DNA from: Pycnococcus provasolii | Lineage: Eukaryota > Chlorophyta > Pseudoscourfieldiophyceae > Pseudoscourfieldiales > Pycnococcaceae | Reading direction: 5' to 3' | Length of the DNA: 64,000 nt | Assembly (NCBI GenBank): GCA_938743325.2 | Contig: OW568897.1 | Coordinates: 404,433-468,432, forward strand | In this document: positions 28,966-38,796 of the stretch, piece by piece | Layout of the letters: each line of letters starts with the position of its first letter | Numbering within the stretch: position 1 is the stretch's first letter | Notes under the pieces: generated by a model | What the model saw: only the letters and a program-made list of their open reading frames with translations | Told to the model about the DNA's origin: nothing | Database searches by the model: none | Program-made: the position numbers and the translations under genes

Positions 28966-29748
28966 TCAGTCGTTGAGACGCCGCGCCGTCCCTCGAAACG
29001 TGCCCCACTGCTGCTGGCGCTGCCGGAGTCGGTCCTGCGAGGCGCGGTCAACCGCAACCCCGCTCAGCTTTGCCCACGCGAGGAACTCGCCGACGAACTT
29101 CGGCGTCCTCAGCCAGTCCGTACCACCCGCGCGAGGATACAGGTCCGTCATGAAGTAGTAGAAGTGTCCTGTGAGTATGCCAAGCAGTTCCTCCATGGGG
29201 TTGCCTCCCATGAGTGTGGTGATCACCATGAACGCCCACGGCAGCCAGAAAGCCTTGAGTGGAACGACGCCGTATATGCTCACCTGCTGGTCGGGGTAGA
29301 AGCGACTCCAGAGGTACAGCAGGCTGAAAACGAACGGCGATCCGAAGAAGTAAAGCGGGATGAACGGCTGCAGGCTGAAGACGAGCATGAAGGCGCAGCT
29401 GCACATGTACATCCACGCGTAGTCCGCCGTTCGGTGTTCGTACGTCCCTTTCTCCAGCTGGCATCCGTACACAATGAGGAAGTAGAGCCTGAACATGAAC
29501 GGCAGTCCGAGTTTTCCGATGAAGAAGAACGGCGTGATGAGGCGCCACACCTGGAACTTGCGAACGATCAAGTCCCACGACAGGAAGATGTACCTGAGGT
29601 CGACGAGCCCGAACTGCGCGCCTATGGTTGTGCACACGCATATGGTTCCGTAGAGTCGCGTGATGGGCGGGAGTGTGTTGTACCAGTCTCCGGGCGATCC
29701 GCCGCTGTTCGCGCCGTGCACGCGTCCTGCGCCACCACCGGCGACCAT
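28966..29748 (-). CDS. DERL: Derlin (DER1 family), ER-associated degradation
   Basis: 260 residues, ATG at 29746-29748. The sequence follows the derlin pattern: DWYNTLPPITRLYGT near the start, the first hydrophobic region, KFQVWRLITPFFFIGKLGLPFMFRLYFL, the conserved YGCQLEKGTY-type loop, then further hydrophobic segments with FGSPFVFSLLYLWSRFYPDQQVSIYG (WSR and the G-x-x-P-type turns typical of the family), and GHFYYFMTDLYPRAGGTDWLRTP. Derlins are rhomboid pseudoproteases in the ER membrane that help retrotranslocate misfolded proteins to the cytosol. The catalytic Ser/His pair of active rhomboids is not seen, as expected. The C-terminal tail is short, Gln/Arg-rich, and lacks an obvious SHP box. 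Confidence 0.93.
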   Translation of the reverse strand: MVAGGGAGRVHGANSGGSPGDWYNTLPPITRLYGTICVCTTIGAQFGLVDLRYIFLSWDLIVRKFQVWRLITPFFFIGKLGLPFMFRLYFLIVYGCQLEKGTYEHRTADYAWMYMCSCAFMLVFSLQPFIPLYFFGSPFVFSLLYLWSRFYPDQQVSIYGVVPLKAFWLPWAFMVITTLMGGNPMEELLGILTGHFYYFMTDLYPRAGGTDWLRTPKFVGEFLAWAKLSGVAVDRASQDRLRQRQQQWGTFRGTARRLND

Positions 29749-30355
29749 GGCGAAGGTGATTGGTTAAGCGACGGGGGGGAGAGACTGAGAGGGAGGGAGG
29801 AGAAGGAGAAGAGAAGGGGGGGCAGAAACCCTAATCAATCTCCACAAAATTCCAAAATCCACCCTAAAGGTACTACTAGGAGGGATCCCCACGACCTACC
29901 CTAATACTTTCCCCTCAGGGCGGCTCCTCTAGCTAGGGTTCAAAACTCAAAATCTTTATGGGGACAACGCGACCTAATAATAAATCGTACGAAATAGGAA
30001 CGAAATCGCCAAGTGAGGGTTTCCTTTTGGTGGGGCTGGCATTTTGCAAAACCCCTGTTTCTTCGTTTGTTTTCCCCTCTTTTTTCCCCCCTCCCCCCTG
30101 TTGGCCTGTTCTCCCCCCCTGTTCAGCGGCTGTTCTCCCCCTCCCTCTCCGCCTCCTTCCGCGAATCAAACCGCGTTTTGGTGGTTCGTCCTCTTCTTAC
30201 GGTACTAATTTCCTCAAGAGTCCCGAAACCCTACCCGGTTCCCCCCGGCCTGGGGTTCTAGGCGTCCCCTCTCCTCTTGGCGCTGCCCTCCGGTCCCCCT
30301 CTCCCTCCCTCCCTCCCAGGCTCACAACAACAACAACAACAACAACAGTTTTGTC
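29749..30355. other. Intergenic between divergent derlin and U-box genes
   Basis: Pyrimidine-rich, with C runs at about 30086-30145 and (CAA)n at 30327-30347 directly in front of the U-box gene start. No gene seen. Confidence 0.5.
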
Positions 30356-32266
30356 ATGGACCCTATGAGTACTCCCTCCTCCTCTTTGGTGACGGAGACG
30401 CTGCCGGACGCTGCTGGTGTTAGTGGTAGTGCTGCTGGTGGTGGCGGCGTCTCTTCGGCTGATGCTGATGCTGCTGCTGGTGGTGGTGGTGGTGGTGGTA
30501 GTGGTGGTGGTAGTGTTTCTTCGGCGCTTAATGGTGGGGGTGGTGCTGGGGTGCCGAGGGCTCCTGTGGGGGTGGTTGGTGCTGATGCCTCCGTCTTGGA
30601 GCAGGTTGGGGTCAATAATGACGATAACGGCGACGCCTTAGGGAATGACAACGGTGATGATGACAATGCGTCGGAGAATGCGGAGGACTACGACAAGGCG
30701 GCAGACGTAAGCAGGGCTATGCTCGAACGAACGAGGTACCGTTTTTTTTTCCTTTTTTTTTTTTTCCCCTTCTTCATTGGCGTCGCGTTCCATGCAACTC
30801 GCTCACCCCCCAAAAACAAAAAAAACAAACACCAAAACAATACTATGTACCACAACCAACCCCTCCACAAAAAAAACCAAAAAAAAAACAGCACGTCACT
30901 GAACGCGAGCGTCGCAACAAAGGGACCTTCGAGTAACAACGCAGAAACGGCACGCGACAGCAGCTCTGGAAAGGGGGGCAACGCGGCGGCCGACGGCGCT
31001 GGGGGAGGCAAGCTACCCACGGGGTCCGCCGCTTCCGCACCCAGCAGCTTTCTCTGCCCCATCTCCATGGACATCATGACAGACCCGGTTATGGTCGCGA
31101 CAGGACACACGTACGACCGATGCAACATCGAGCGCTGGCTCTTCCAGCAGAACAATCGCACATGCCCCGTGACTGGATTGAGGCTACGCCACCTCGAGCT
31201 GACTGCAAACTTTGCACTCCGCAACGCCATTCAGGAGTGGGCAGAGACGAACGGCGTCGCACTTCCCACGCCACGCAGACAGCCCGCCGGGCCCACGCGC
31301 AGCCCTGCAAACATACTCGAGGGACACGACGAAATCATATGGGCGATGGAAGTGTCAGGGAAGCGCCTCTTCTCCGCGTCGGCGGACCGCACCGTTCGCG
31401 TCTGGTCCACCGAGAGCCTGCGATGCGACGTCGTGCTCGAGGAGCACGCGAGGCCCGTTCTCAGCCTTGCGATGGGAAGTGGAAAGCTTTTCAGCGGTTC
31501 GTACGACTGCCGCATCTGCGCGTGGGACCTCGAGTCGCTGCGCCTTCTTGCGTGCATGGAAGGGCACAACGACGCCGTGCGAGCGATGGTCGTTGCCGGG
31601 CGGCTGCTCTTTTCGGGGAGCTACGACAACACGTGCCGCGTCTGGCGCGTTGACACGTACGCGTGCGTCGCGAAGCTCGTCGGCCACGCAGGTCCTGTAA
31701 GAACGCTCGTGTGCAGCGGCTCGCGCGTCTTTTCGGGGAGCTACGATAAGACTGTGAGAGCGTGGGAATCGGGAACGCTTCAGTGCGTTGCCAGCTTGGA
31801 GGGACACAGCGGCGCGGTGCGTGCGCTTGCCGCAGGAAGCGGCATGGTTTTCTCCGGAAGTGACGACGCGACGGTTCGCGTGTGGGATCATGACTCGTGC
31901 ACATGCCTGCGCACATTGGAGGGTCACGAGGACAACGTGCGCGTTCTGGCGGTGGATGATCGCCACCTCTTCAGCGGATCGTGGGATAAGACGGTCCGCG
32001 TCTGGTGTCTGTCGACGTTGACTTGCCTTCGCGTGCTCGAGGGACACAGCGAGGCTGTTCTCGCTCTCGCCGTGTGCAACAACCGCTACATCGTCAGCGG
32101 TTCGTATGACACGACGGTGCGGTTCTTCAGCCTGGAGACGTTCAACTGCGAGAAAATCGGCGAGGGCCACGAGGATGCCGTGCGCGTGCTCGCGTCGTCG
32201 GACGACGGCGTCGTGTACAGTGGATCGTACGATGGATCCGTTGGCGTTTGGCAAGGTGGCCAATAA
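30356..32266 (+). CDS. U-box / WD40-repeat protein, probable E3 ubiquitin ligase
   Basis: Two exons: 30356-30735 and 30892-32266; 584 residues after splicing. The 156-nt intron (GTACCG...AAACAG) is a multiple of three and has no stop, so the unspliced frame also reads through. It is nevertheless clearly an intron: poly-T near the donor, poly-A before the acceptor, and encoding FFFLFFFFPFF-type nonsense. Residues 1-125 are Gly/Ser/Asp-rich and disordered. The U-box (about 178-245) has FLCPISMDIMTDPVMVATGHTYDR and RTCPVTGLRLRH, with no zinc ligands. Eight WD40 units follow, each with a GH...SGS-D-x-TVRVW signature, forming a propeller that would bind substrate. The layout resembles plant and algal U-box-WD40 proteins. 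Confidence 0.88.
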   Translation: MDPMSTPSSSLVTETLPDAAGVSGSAAGGGGVSSADADAAAGGGGGGGSGGGSVSSALNGGGGAGVPRAPVGVVGADASVLEQVGVNNDDNGDALGNDNGDDDNASENAEDYDKAADVSRAMLERTRYRFFFLFFFFPFFIGVAFHATRSPPKNKKNKHQNNTMYHNQPLHKKNQKKNSTSLNASVATKGPSSNNAETARDSSSGKGGNAAADGAGGGKLPTGSAASAPSSFLCPISMDIMTDPVMVATGHTYDRCNIERWLFQQNNRTCPVTGLRLRHLELTANFALRNAIQEWAETNGVALPTPRRQPAGPTRSPANILEGHDEIIWAMEVSGKRLFSASADRTVRVWSTESLRCDVVLEEHARPVLSLAMGSGKLFSGSYDCRICAWDLESLRLLACMEGHNDAVRAMVVAGRLLFSGSYDNTCRVWRVDTYACVAKLVGHAGPVRTLVCSGSRVFSGSYDKTVRAWESGTLQCVASLEGHSGAVRALAAGSGMVFSGSDDATVRVWDHDSCTCLRTLEGHEDNVRVLAVDDRHLFSGSWDKTVRVWCLSTLTCLRVLEGHSEAVLALAVCNNRYIVSGSYDTTVRFFSLETFNCEKIGEGHEDAVRVLASSDDGVVYSGSYDGSVGVWQGGQ

Positions 32267-32475
32267 TGAAAATTTGCAACTTAACACCTTCTTCTTTTCC
32301 TCAGCTTCTCCCTCTCCCTCCCTCCCTCCCTCCCTCTCTGCGTGTTTGGCCACGTGTGCGTGTGGCTGTCATGTCGTATGAATCGCATCAGTTCATTACA
32401 ATAAAGAAAGTATACGGTGTAAAATGTCCAAAGAACCATCCTTGACATTCTCCTAGGCGCGCGTTCTTTTCTTTT

Positions 32476-34527
32476 TTAATAGAGCCTCTCACGCCGTCTA
32501 ACGCTCAAGTCTCTTGCCCAACGCGAAATGTGCGCCTTGACGTATGCGCCCCTGTACTTCTCCAGCTTGCCGCTTGGCAACACGGCGACAACGCCGCCGG
32601 CATCAAGATCTTTTTGGAAGCGATGCAATAACGTAGGGCTCGCGCCATTGATGTGCTTCAGCTCGAGCGCGTACTCCTCGGCGATGGAGTCGAGGATCAC
32701 GCGGAAAGCATCCGGCGGTTTATTTCTTCCAGTCACCGTAGCAACTATGACCGAGTACTCATCCTCGCACTTCTCAATTGCCTCGAGCATCTGCGCATCG
32801 TTGGAAATCAAGTCCAAATCTCCGGTGAACGTGTTGATTGTCTGAGCAAAGGCAGCCATGACAGCGGTCGTTTCGATTTCGCATCCAAGCGGAAGCAATG
32901 GTGCAATCGCCGTGGCGTGCATAAGCACATGCACATGTGGTGTAATCGGATGCTTCGCGGTCATCGCCGCCTCATCGACGCGCTCCATCATCAAGTCGTT
33001 GTCCTCTTCGTTATCCGTGTCAATCCAAGCGAAGCGGATATCCCCTTTTAGCTCTATGATCAGTTCAGCCCATAGTGTGATCTCATCGTCGACCACCTTG
33101 CCGCCTTTGCTAGATGCAAGAATGATGATTGCGGGCGTGCTTGTGCTGAGAATATCAAGCTGGACATCACGTGCTGTCATGACAGCCATGCCTGGCTCGA
33201 ACTGCGTCGTGCCTTGACTTCCATCCGTCCTCTTCAGCTTAAGTTTCTCTCCCTTCCTGCGCTTCTTCTTGGGAAGCTTCTTCTGTGTCTTCTTTTTGGT
33301 TTTGGTTGACGACTTTGCAGCCTCATTATCATCCTCGCCAACGGCGAAAAAGTCGCGATCATCGTCGGCACCCTCATCGCCATCGTTGTCCACGTCCACG
33401 TCGCTCGTCGTTTGCGCCGACATGTACGTGATATCGACGTTGTGCTGCTGCATGAAGGAATCGATGGCGTTCGCCTTCAGCTCAGTCACCACGACCATTG
33501 CATCGCTCATCTCCTTGCCCTTAGTGGATGCTACGACCACCTTGCGCTCCCACGTGTTGGTGTCGTTGCCGTGCAGCACGCCGACAAGCGCTCCTCCCTC
33601 TGTGACGTTCACAAGTATCGCTTGTGGCGGCATGAAATCCTCCAGGTGCGGAAGACCGAATACGTTGCGCACCGCAACATCATCGTGCGAATACTGTGCG
33701 ACGTGCATGAAGCCTCGAGTGCGTGATGCGAGCAACTTAGCAGCCAAGAGCGAAGCTTGGGAATTCGAGAACGTCAGAAGTGCGTAAGGCAGACCCTCGT
33801 CCAAGACCTCACCTATGCTCACCGTGGATAGCGAGGCGTCCCCCATTTCGCCGGGAGCAGACGTTGGCATGTTGTGCTTTCCTTTGTTGTTCGCAATGCC
33901 CTCCATACCTGGACGTTTCAGCAGCTTCGGGTTGACGAATGAGGAAATGAAGTTGCAAGCGGCGTTGGCATCCCCCACCTTATCGAGGGGCACCGCCTCG
34001 AGCAGGCGAGGAGCACGTCCGGTGAATGGGTTGTATTCGTCCGGCTCGCCAATGACGACGACGGCGGGCAGTTCGTCGATCCCCGCCTCGGCGAGCACGT
34101 TGTCCAGCATGCGCCATGCCGCTTGCTTATCCTCTGGCAGCTTAAGCAGCGAGTCCTCGCCCTCGTCCTTCCCGATGGAACTCCACGGCACGGTTGCGTG
34201 CACGGACCACAGTCGAGCGATTGGCGCGAGACGGTCGATGATCGTCGTTAGCGTTTCGTAAACCTTTCTCTGTGCGCTGTCAACGGCGTCGCACGTCAGT
34301 TCTTGGCTTGTTGGCGATCCGTCCACCTCGTACGTGACGAGGACGACGTCGATCCCCGGCTCGTACGCGGCGTGAGCGCCGTGTGTAAGGGCGCGCCACT
34401 GCTCCACGTTCGACACGGGCTTCGCAATATCTTTCACCGTATCCGGTATGTCGCAGAACGCCGCGAAGGTGGTGTGCAGCACGCTGAAAATAAGGGCGAG
34501 CGCGAGGACGAGGCTGGTTGGTGTCAT
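32476..34527 (-). CDS. Secretory-pathway thioredoxin-fold-like protein lacking CxxC
   Basis: 683 residues, ATG at 34525-34527. Residues 1-22 are a clear signal peptide (LVLALALIFSVLHTTFA, cleaved before AFCDI). The body has repeated thioredoxin-like rhythm, for example ELPAVVVIGEPDEY, LPYALLTFSNSQAS, IIILASSKGGKVVDDE followed by GDIRFAWIDTDNEED, and YSVIVATVTGR with a final VVAVLPSGKLEKYRG resembling the cis-Pro/strand end of Trx folds. None of the units has a CxxC, so redox activity is not expected. An acidic patch (DVDVDNDGDEGADDD) and a strongly basic one (KKKTQKKLPKKKRR) lie next to each other around residue 400-440. No KDEL-like end or membrane span is seen. Assignment to the PDI-like superfamily is inference from the pattern. 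Confidence 0.7.
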   Translation of the reverse strand: MTPTSLVLALALIFSVLHTTFAAFCDIPDTVKDIAKPVSNVEQWRALTHGAHAAYEPGIDVVLVTYEVDGSPTSQELTCDAVDSAQRKVYETLTTIIDRLAPIARLWSVHATVPWSSIGKDEGEDSLLKLPEDKQAAWRMLDNVLAEAGIDELPAVVVIGEPDEYNPFTGRAPRLLEAVPLDKVGDANAACNFISSFVNPKLLKRPGMEGIANNKGKHNMPTSAPGEMGDASLSTVSIGEVLDEGLPYALLTFSNSQASLLAAKLLASRTRGFMHVAQYSHDDVAVRNVFGLPHLEDFMPPQAILVNVTEGGALVGVLHGNDTNTWERKVVVASTKGKEMSDAMVVVTELKANAIDSFMQQHNVDITYMSAQTTSDVDVDNDGDEGADDDRDFFAVGEDDNEAAKSSTKTKKKTQKKLPKKKRRKGEKLKLKRTDGSQGTTQFEPGMAVMTARDVQLDILSTSTPAIIILASSKGGKVVDDEITLWAELIIELKGDIRFAWIDTDNEEDNDLMMERVDEAAMTAKHPITPHVHVLMHATAIAPLLPLGCEIETTAVMAAFAQTINTFTGDLDLISNDAQMLEAIEKCEDEYSVIVATVTGRNKPPDAFRVILDSIAEEYALELKHINGASPTLLHRFQKDLDAGGVVAVLPSGKLEKYRGAYVKAHISRWARDLSVRRRERLY

Positions 34528-35104
34528 CTATCCCAAACGTGACGCGGCCGAAGAAAACAGTCGCTAGACTGAGAGCTTTCACGGAGTCAGGCTTCGCTTG
34601 CAAGCTTACTCACTCACTCACTCACTCACTCCCTCGCTGAGATGTGCGTCGAGAGGGGATCGACCCCCTGCGCGCGTGAGTTCTCCCTGCTATTCAGTGG
34701 TGACTGGCCACGTGCGTCACCGTTCGTTGAGGACTGAGGTGAGGGACCCTTGGGAAAGGAGATATTTCCAGTCTAAGGATCCACCTAATGTGTGATCCAC
34801 CGGGTCCCCACTCCCATGCAAGTCCGTATGGTAGGAACAGGGATAGTTCTTAACTAGCATGGGGAGTTCCCATGCAAGCAGTACAGTAGTATCTTTTGCG
34901 TTTATGCTGAGACAGGCTGCGAAACAGCTATAACTCGGGCAGTTTTGGACCGGATTTTTTCCATGCACACGCCAGTTGAGTACTCCTTTGGCCAAGCCAG
35001 GAGCTGCAGCGAAACTAGCCGTTGCCTGAACACCATCACGAGCGCACTGCACGTCACTCAGTGCTTAACTCACAGGTCGGGAGCCTCCGTTATACGAAAT
35101 TTCG

Positions 35105-35250
35105 GGGTTAGGGTTAGGGTTAGGGTTAGGATGTGAAACTTTCTGACCACCTTTAACTGCGGGGAACTAAAGGGTGAAAATACATGGTAACCCTAACCCT
35201 AGCCCTAACCCTATCCCTAGCCCTAACCCTAGCACTAACCCTAACCCTAA
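35105..35250. repeat. Head-to-head interstitial telomere repeats
   Basis: About four TTAGGG units (35105-35130), a 57-bp spacer, then degenerate CCCTAA units (35188-35250; variants CCCTAG, CCCTAT, CACTAA). Confidence 0.8.
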
Positions 35251-35462
35251 TCGGGTGAGGGGTATTAGGGTTTTGAGCAGATCGCAGTTCCCGGCTCCTG
35301 ACGCGTTTTTTTGGCTCAAACGTTGGCTCTGGCCAAAGGAGTGTAATACATTTAGTTAGTCTAGAACGAAAAATCACTCGAAACGAGCGAGTACGTCGTC
35401 AGAAATCTCTGTCTCAGTATTTCTGCACAGGATACTATGTACAGTTTGAGGGGGGGGGCTGA

Positions 35463-35819
35463 TTGGCTGATTTTAGTTCGCGGGCCCCATACCACCCTCG
35501 TGAACGCAAGGAATGGTCGGACCGATTAATCGATTTTCAAGACCCAGGCTTAGAAGAGTGTTACGTGAGTGAGCCTTTCCTCAGTTACCAAAGCTTTCGC
35601 GCCATCGTGATTGACCTCGTTCATCTCCCGTCACTATACGAGCACGAGCCATATATGCTTGCCAAGGTTGAGTGACAAGGCCGTCTATAAAGTGGCTCAG
35701 GATTTTCAAGGATGGTTCGGCAAATTCAAAGTTGACGACGAGGTGATTGATGTGACTAAACTTGAGCCGATTGCCTCCGGTGCGAGCCACTACTACGAGC
35801 GAGATAAATCAGATAACTG
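35463..35819 (+). pseudogene. Possible frameshifted gene remnant
   Basis: Two adjacent frames with protein-like composition: one ends LVHLPSLYEHEPYMLAKVE at 35675, the next runs DKAVYKVAQDFQGWFGKFKV to the stop at 35819. A shift near 35675 would join them. I do not recognise the protein, and it lies beside interstitial telomere repeats. Chance frames are a real alternative. Confidence 0.25.
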
Positions 35820-36187
35820 ACAAAGCATTCACAATATTTGTGGAGGAAGGACATCCGGCTAGGCAAAATAGTTTTGGATGAGGTTGGTCCTTTGAGACGT
35901 TTAACGCGAGGCGAGGCGAGCACGAGCAGAACTCCGAGGATCAAGTTTCATCTCACGGCTGAAATGAAAACACAAATTTTGCAGACTCTTTGAAATGATA
36001 ATTGGGAGGAAGAGGAGTAGAAAGTGTGAAAATTTAAGGTATTTTAATAGATTTTGACACCACATTTAAAAACATTTTCGGCCTTCGGCCGAAACCTCCG
36101 TGTCCGCTTAGGGGTCATAAAGGGGGGGCTTTAGCTGTGGGTTTCATACATGAACCCATTTGTCGAGTTAGGGGTTTGCACCACATA

Positions 36188-38615
36188 ATGCCAGATTTGA
36201 AGTACGAATTCGAAAAAGATGGCCAAACCGCACTTTCGGAGCTCAAAATGCCAGCAAAGGAAAATTGCATGGGCGTTGTTTGGAACGAGATAAAGATAAA
36301 CTATGATCGCGTCTCGGCTTGCTTCAAAACCATCCTTGATGACAATCCGGTTGGCGAGTTTGTTAAGGAGGTGTTGAGTGAGATGCTGAAGGTCATGCCA
36401 GACGCTTACGTCAAGATGCTTGATGATATTGAGAACCAGTTTCTTGAACTTATGAAAGGCATCTTCGGCGATCAAGCTCGAAACTATTTCAAGCAAGTAC
36501 TTGACAATGTCGACATTAAGGCGGATGATATCAGAAATGCTGGAAAGCGCCGTGCACTCCTTGATGCGATGGATCAACTTCCCAATGAGGGCACGCCGCA
36601 GCACATTCGCAAGCTGCTTCTGCACCCGACAGCCACGCCGCACGAGCGAAGTACCTTCGAGGAAATTCTTTACAACGTCACGCACCGGCGTATCAATGCT
36701 ACCATGCACAAATTGTACGGTGGAAAGTCGAAGACGCACGAAAACTCGGAGAAGGTATCTTCGGACACGCAGCGGAGAGATCTTCTCGCCTTCTCCAAGC
36801 AAGACCTACGCAATCTGGCGTGGTTCGAGTCGATCCCTATTCAATTCTCGCTTGGCGCGGAATTTGTGCTGAGTAGGACATTTGACTTTCTTGTCGACTA
36901 TAGTGGCGACGTGATGAAGGAGATTGGCGTGCCTGTCATCTCGTACGAGGGCGAGATCCCAGTCGCCACAGCGGTTGCCGTGAAGGTTGGCATTCGTCTG
37001 ATGATGAAAGCACCTTATGAGTTTGCAATGGTGTCGATGCGGAGTGGTTTGGAATTCCGATTTAAGACGAATTTTGACATGCGCATCGACATTGCGACTG
37101 GCGAAATCATGTCCACGTTTGACACCTCTAAGGACGGAGTCACGGGTGTGCGAATGCTTGGCAATAAACTGGCAGGGCATGCATACGCCGGCTTCCAGGT
37201 TGAGCTCGGGGTGGACGTCGGTGTTTGTATAGCAACATTCTGCTTCGACATCTCGACAAACTACACGTAGGATGTGTTGGGCATGGGATTTGACTTCATC
37301 ATGGATCCTGGCAAGACTGAAACGTTTGAGGACTCATCAAGCGTACGCAGATTTCTCTTGCAAGAATCACCGGATGCGGCGACGAATGGCATGGATATCA
37401 CGGGACTTCTCGAGAAAGTGCCAGAAGGGAGCGAACTTGCCAAAACTATCAAAGCCATGGATAAGTCTGGTGACGGATATCTCTCGGTGGATGAATTCGA
37501 GACGGGCATGAAAGACGTGATCGTGCAGACAACAACAAGCGCAGCTGGTGAGACGACAGCCACGACCGCGGCTGGTGAGACGACAGCCACCACCGCGGCT
37601 GGTGAGACGACAGCCACCACCGCGGCTGGTGAGACGACAGCCACCACCGCGGCTGGTGAGACGACAACCACCACCGCGGCTGAGACGACAACAACAACTA
37701 CTACTACTTCTACCACCACTACTACTTGGCCAGTCTGGGGTCCTTCAGGAGGACTATGATGCTGTCACTTCCGCTCTGGATCAACAACTGCAGCCAATGA
37801 ATGGATTTATCAGGTATCAGAATCATTTGATTAGGGATGCTGCAGACTGCGTTCTCAACGCCACGCGTGAATATTTCATTGGTGGTGCATACATTGTGTC
37901 GCGTTGGCCTCGGGTTAAGATTATATTGCGCACCCCCGCTGAGCAAGTTCTTGGCGAGACGAAAATTCCCATGACAACGATTACGCTTCTTGACTGGAAT
38001 CACCGCGAGTACAAACCGAATTACCTGTACACGGATTTTGTTCCCAACGCTATTGTTGAGGGCATCACAGATTATATGAACACGTTGTACGCTGGTAAAA
38101 GAGATGAGGCCCTGGACTTTATCGGTTACGGAAATAATCAGACGGTTCGCAGTATTATGAATCAAATCGCACAACCCAGGCTTGATGATGCGAGCGATGC
38201 GACGCGTTTCGCGGCCGAGTTGATCAGAGATGGCGTTCCCAAAATGGATGTGTCGGGCCTTCCCTATAATATATTTGAGTTCCACGTCCCTCTCTTCTGT
38301 TCATCGGATGTCTTTCCCGTGGAGGAACTGTGGTGGAAATATCCTGTTTACGTCCCGCCTCTTCTCACAATGGCGTTCGATTCGTTGACGTCTAGGCGCC
38401 GGGAGCTGCTCGGAGCGGACGAGGATGTGACGGTGGAAAAAATCAACAAGGCGAGAAGGCGTCGTCTCCAGCGAAATACCACATGCGCGTCTCACAGTGG
38501 ACCTTGCTCGACATCCTCACAATGCTGCGGCGATAATGTTTGTGGGTATCCGGAGTACTCAATTTGGCCGGTGTGCGTTCGAGAGGAGGAGGTGCAAGGC
38601 GAGGTTGTACTGTAA
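36188..38615 (+). pseudogene. Broken EF-hand surface-protein relative (in-frame TAG and a frame change)
   Basis: Segment 1 (ATG 36188 to TAG 37270) is a beta-rich protein part with DLLAFSKQDLRNL and VPVISYEGEIPVATA. The same frame stays open after the TAG (37271-37759), 12 nt before the next ATG: DPGKTETFEDSSSVRRFLL, an EF-hand at about 37456-37494 (DKSGDGYLSVDEF) and a Thr-rich linker made of five GETTATTAA units. Near 37730-37757 coding shifts to another frame, which carries EDYDAVTSALDQQLQPMNGF onward to 38615, with SRRRELLGADEDVTVEKIN and a Cys-rich end (CASHSGPCSTSSQCCGDNVC). The same parts occur in the 25968-28691 gene. Either it is a pseudogene, or two overlapping or tandem genes, or there are introns I cannot place; the 15-nt gap argues against two genes. 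Confidence 0.55.
37536..37685 (+). repeat. 30-bp minisatellite in the Thr-rich linker
   Basis: About five copies of GCGGCTGGTGAGACGACAGC plus ten further bases, encoding GETTATTAA. Confidence 0.85.
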
Positions 38616-38796
38616 TAAGGAAAAGAACGTGACTCTTTTTCAGAAACTATCATGAAACTACCCTATTCAAATAACACCATCATACTTAAAACATTAAAAC
38701 ATTTACATTACAACAGTGCTGGCTGCCTAAAGCAATCATGGCGTGCGTCCTCCTCCTCCTCCTCCTCCATGACGACGATGATGATGTTGATAAATG

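Larger units (their letters stand above)
34528..36187. other. Gene-poor region with inverted telomere tracts and gene debris
   Basis: Contains (ACTC)n at about 34606-34632, telomere-like repeats in opposite orientations at 35105-35130 and 35188-35250, gene-like fragments at 35463-35819, and a perfect hairpin TTTCGGCC-TTC-GGCCGAAA at 36076-36094. AT content rises after 35800. Confidence 0.5.
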
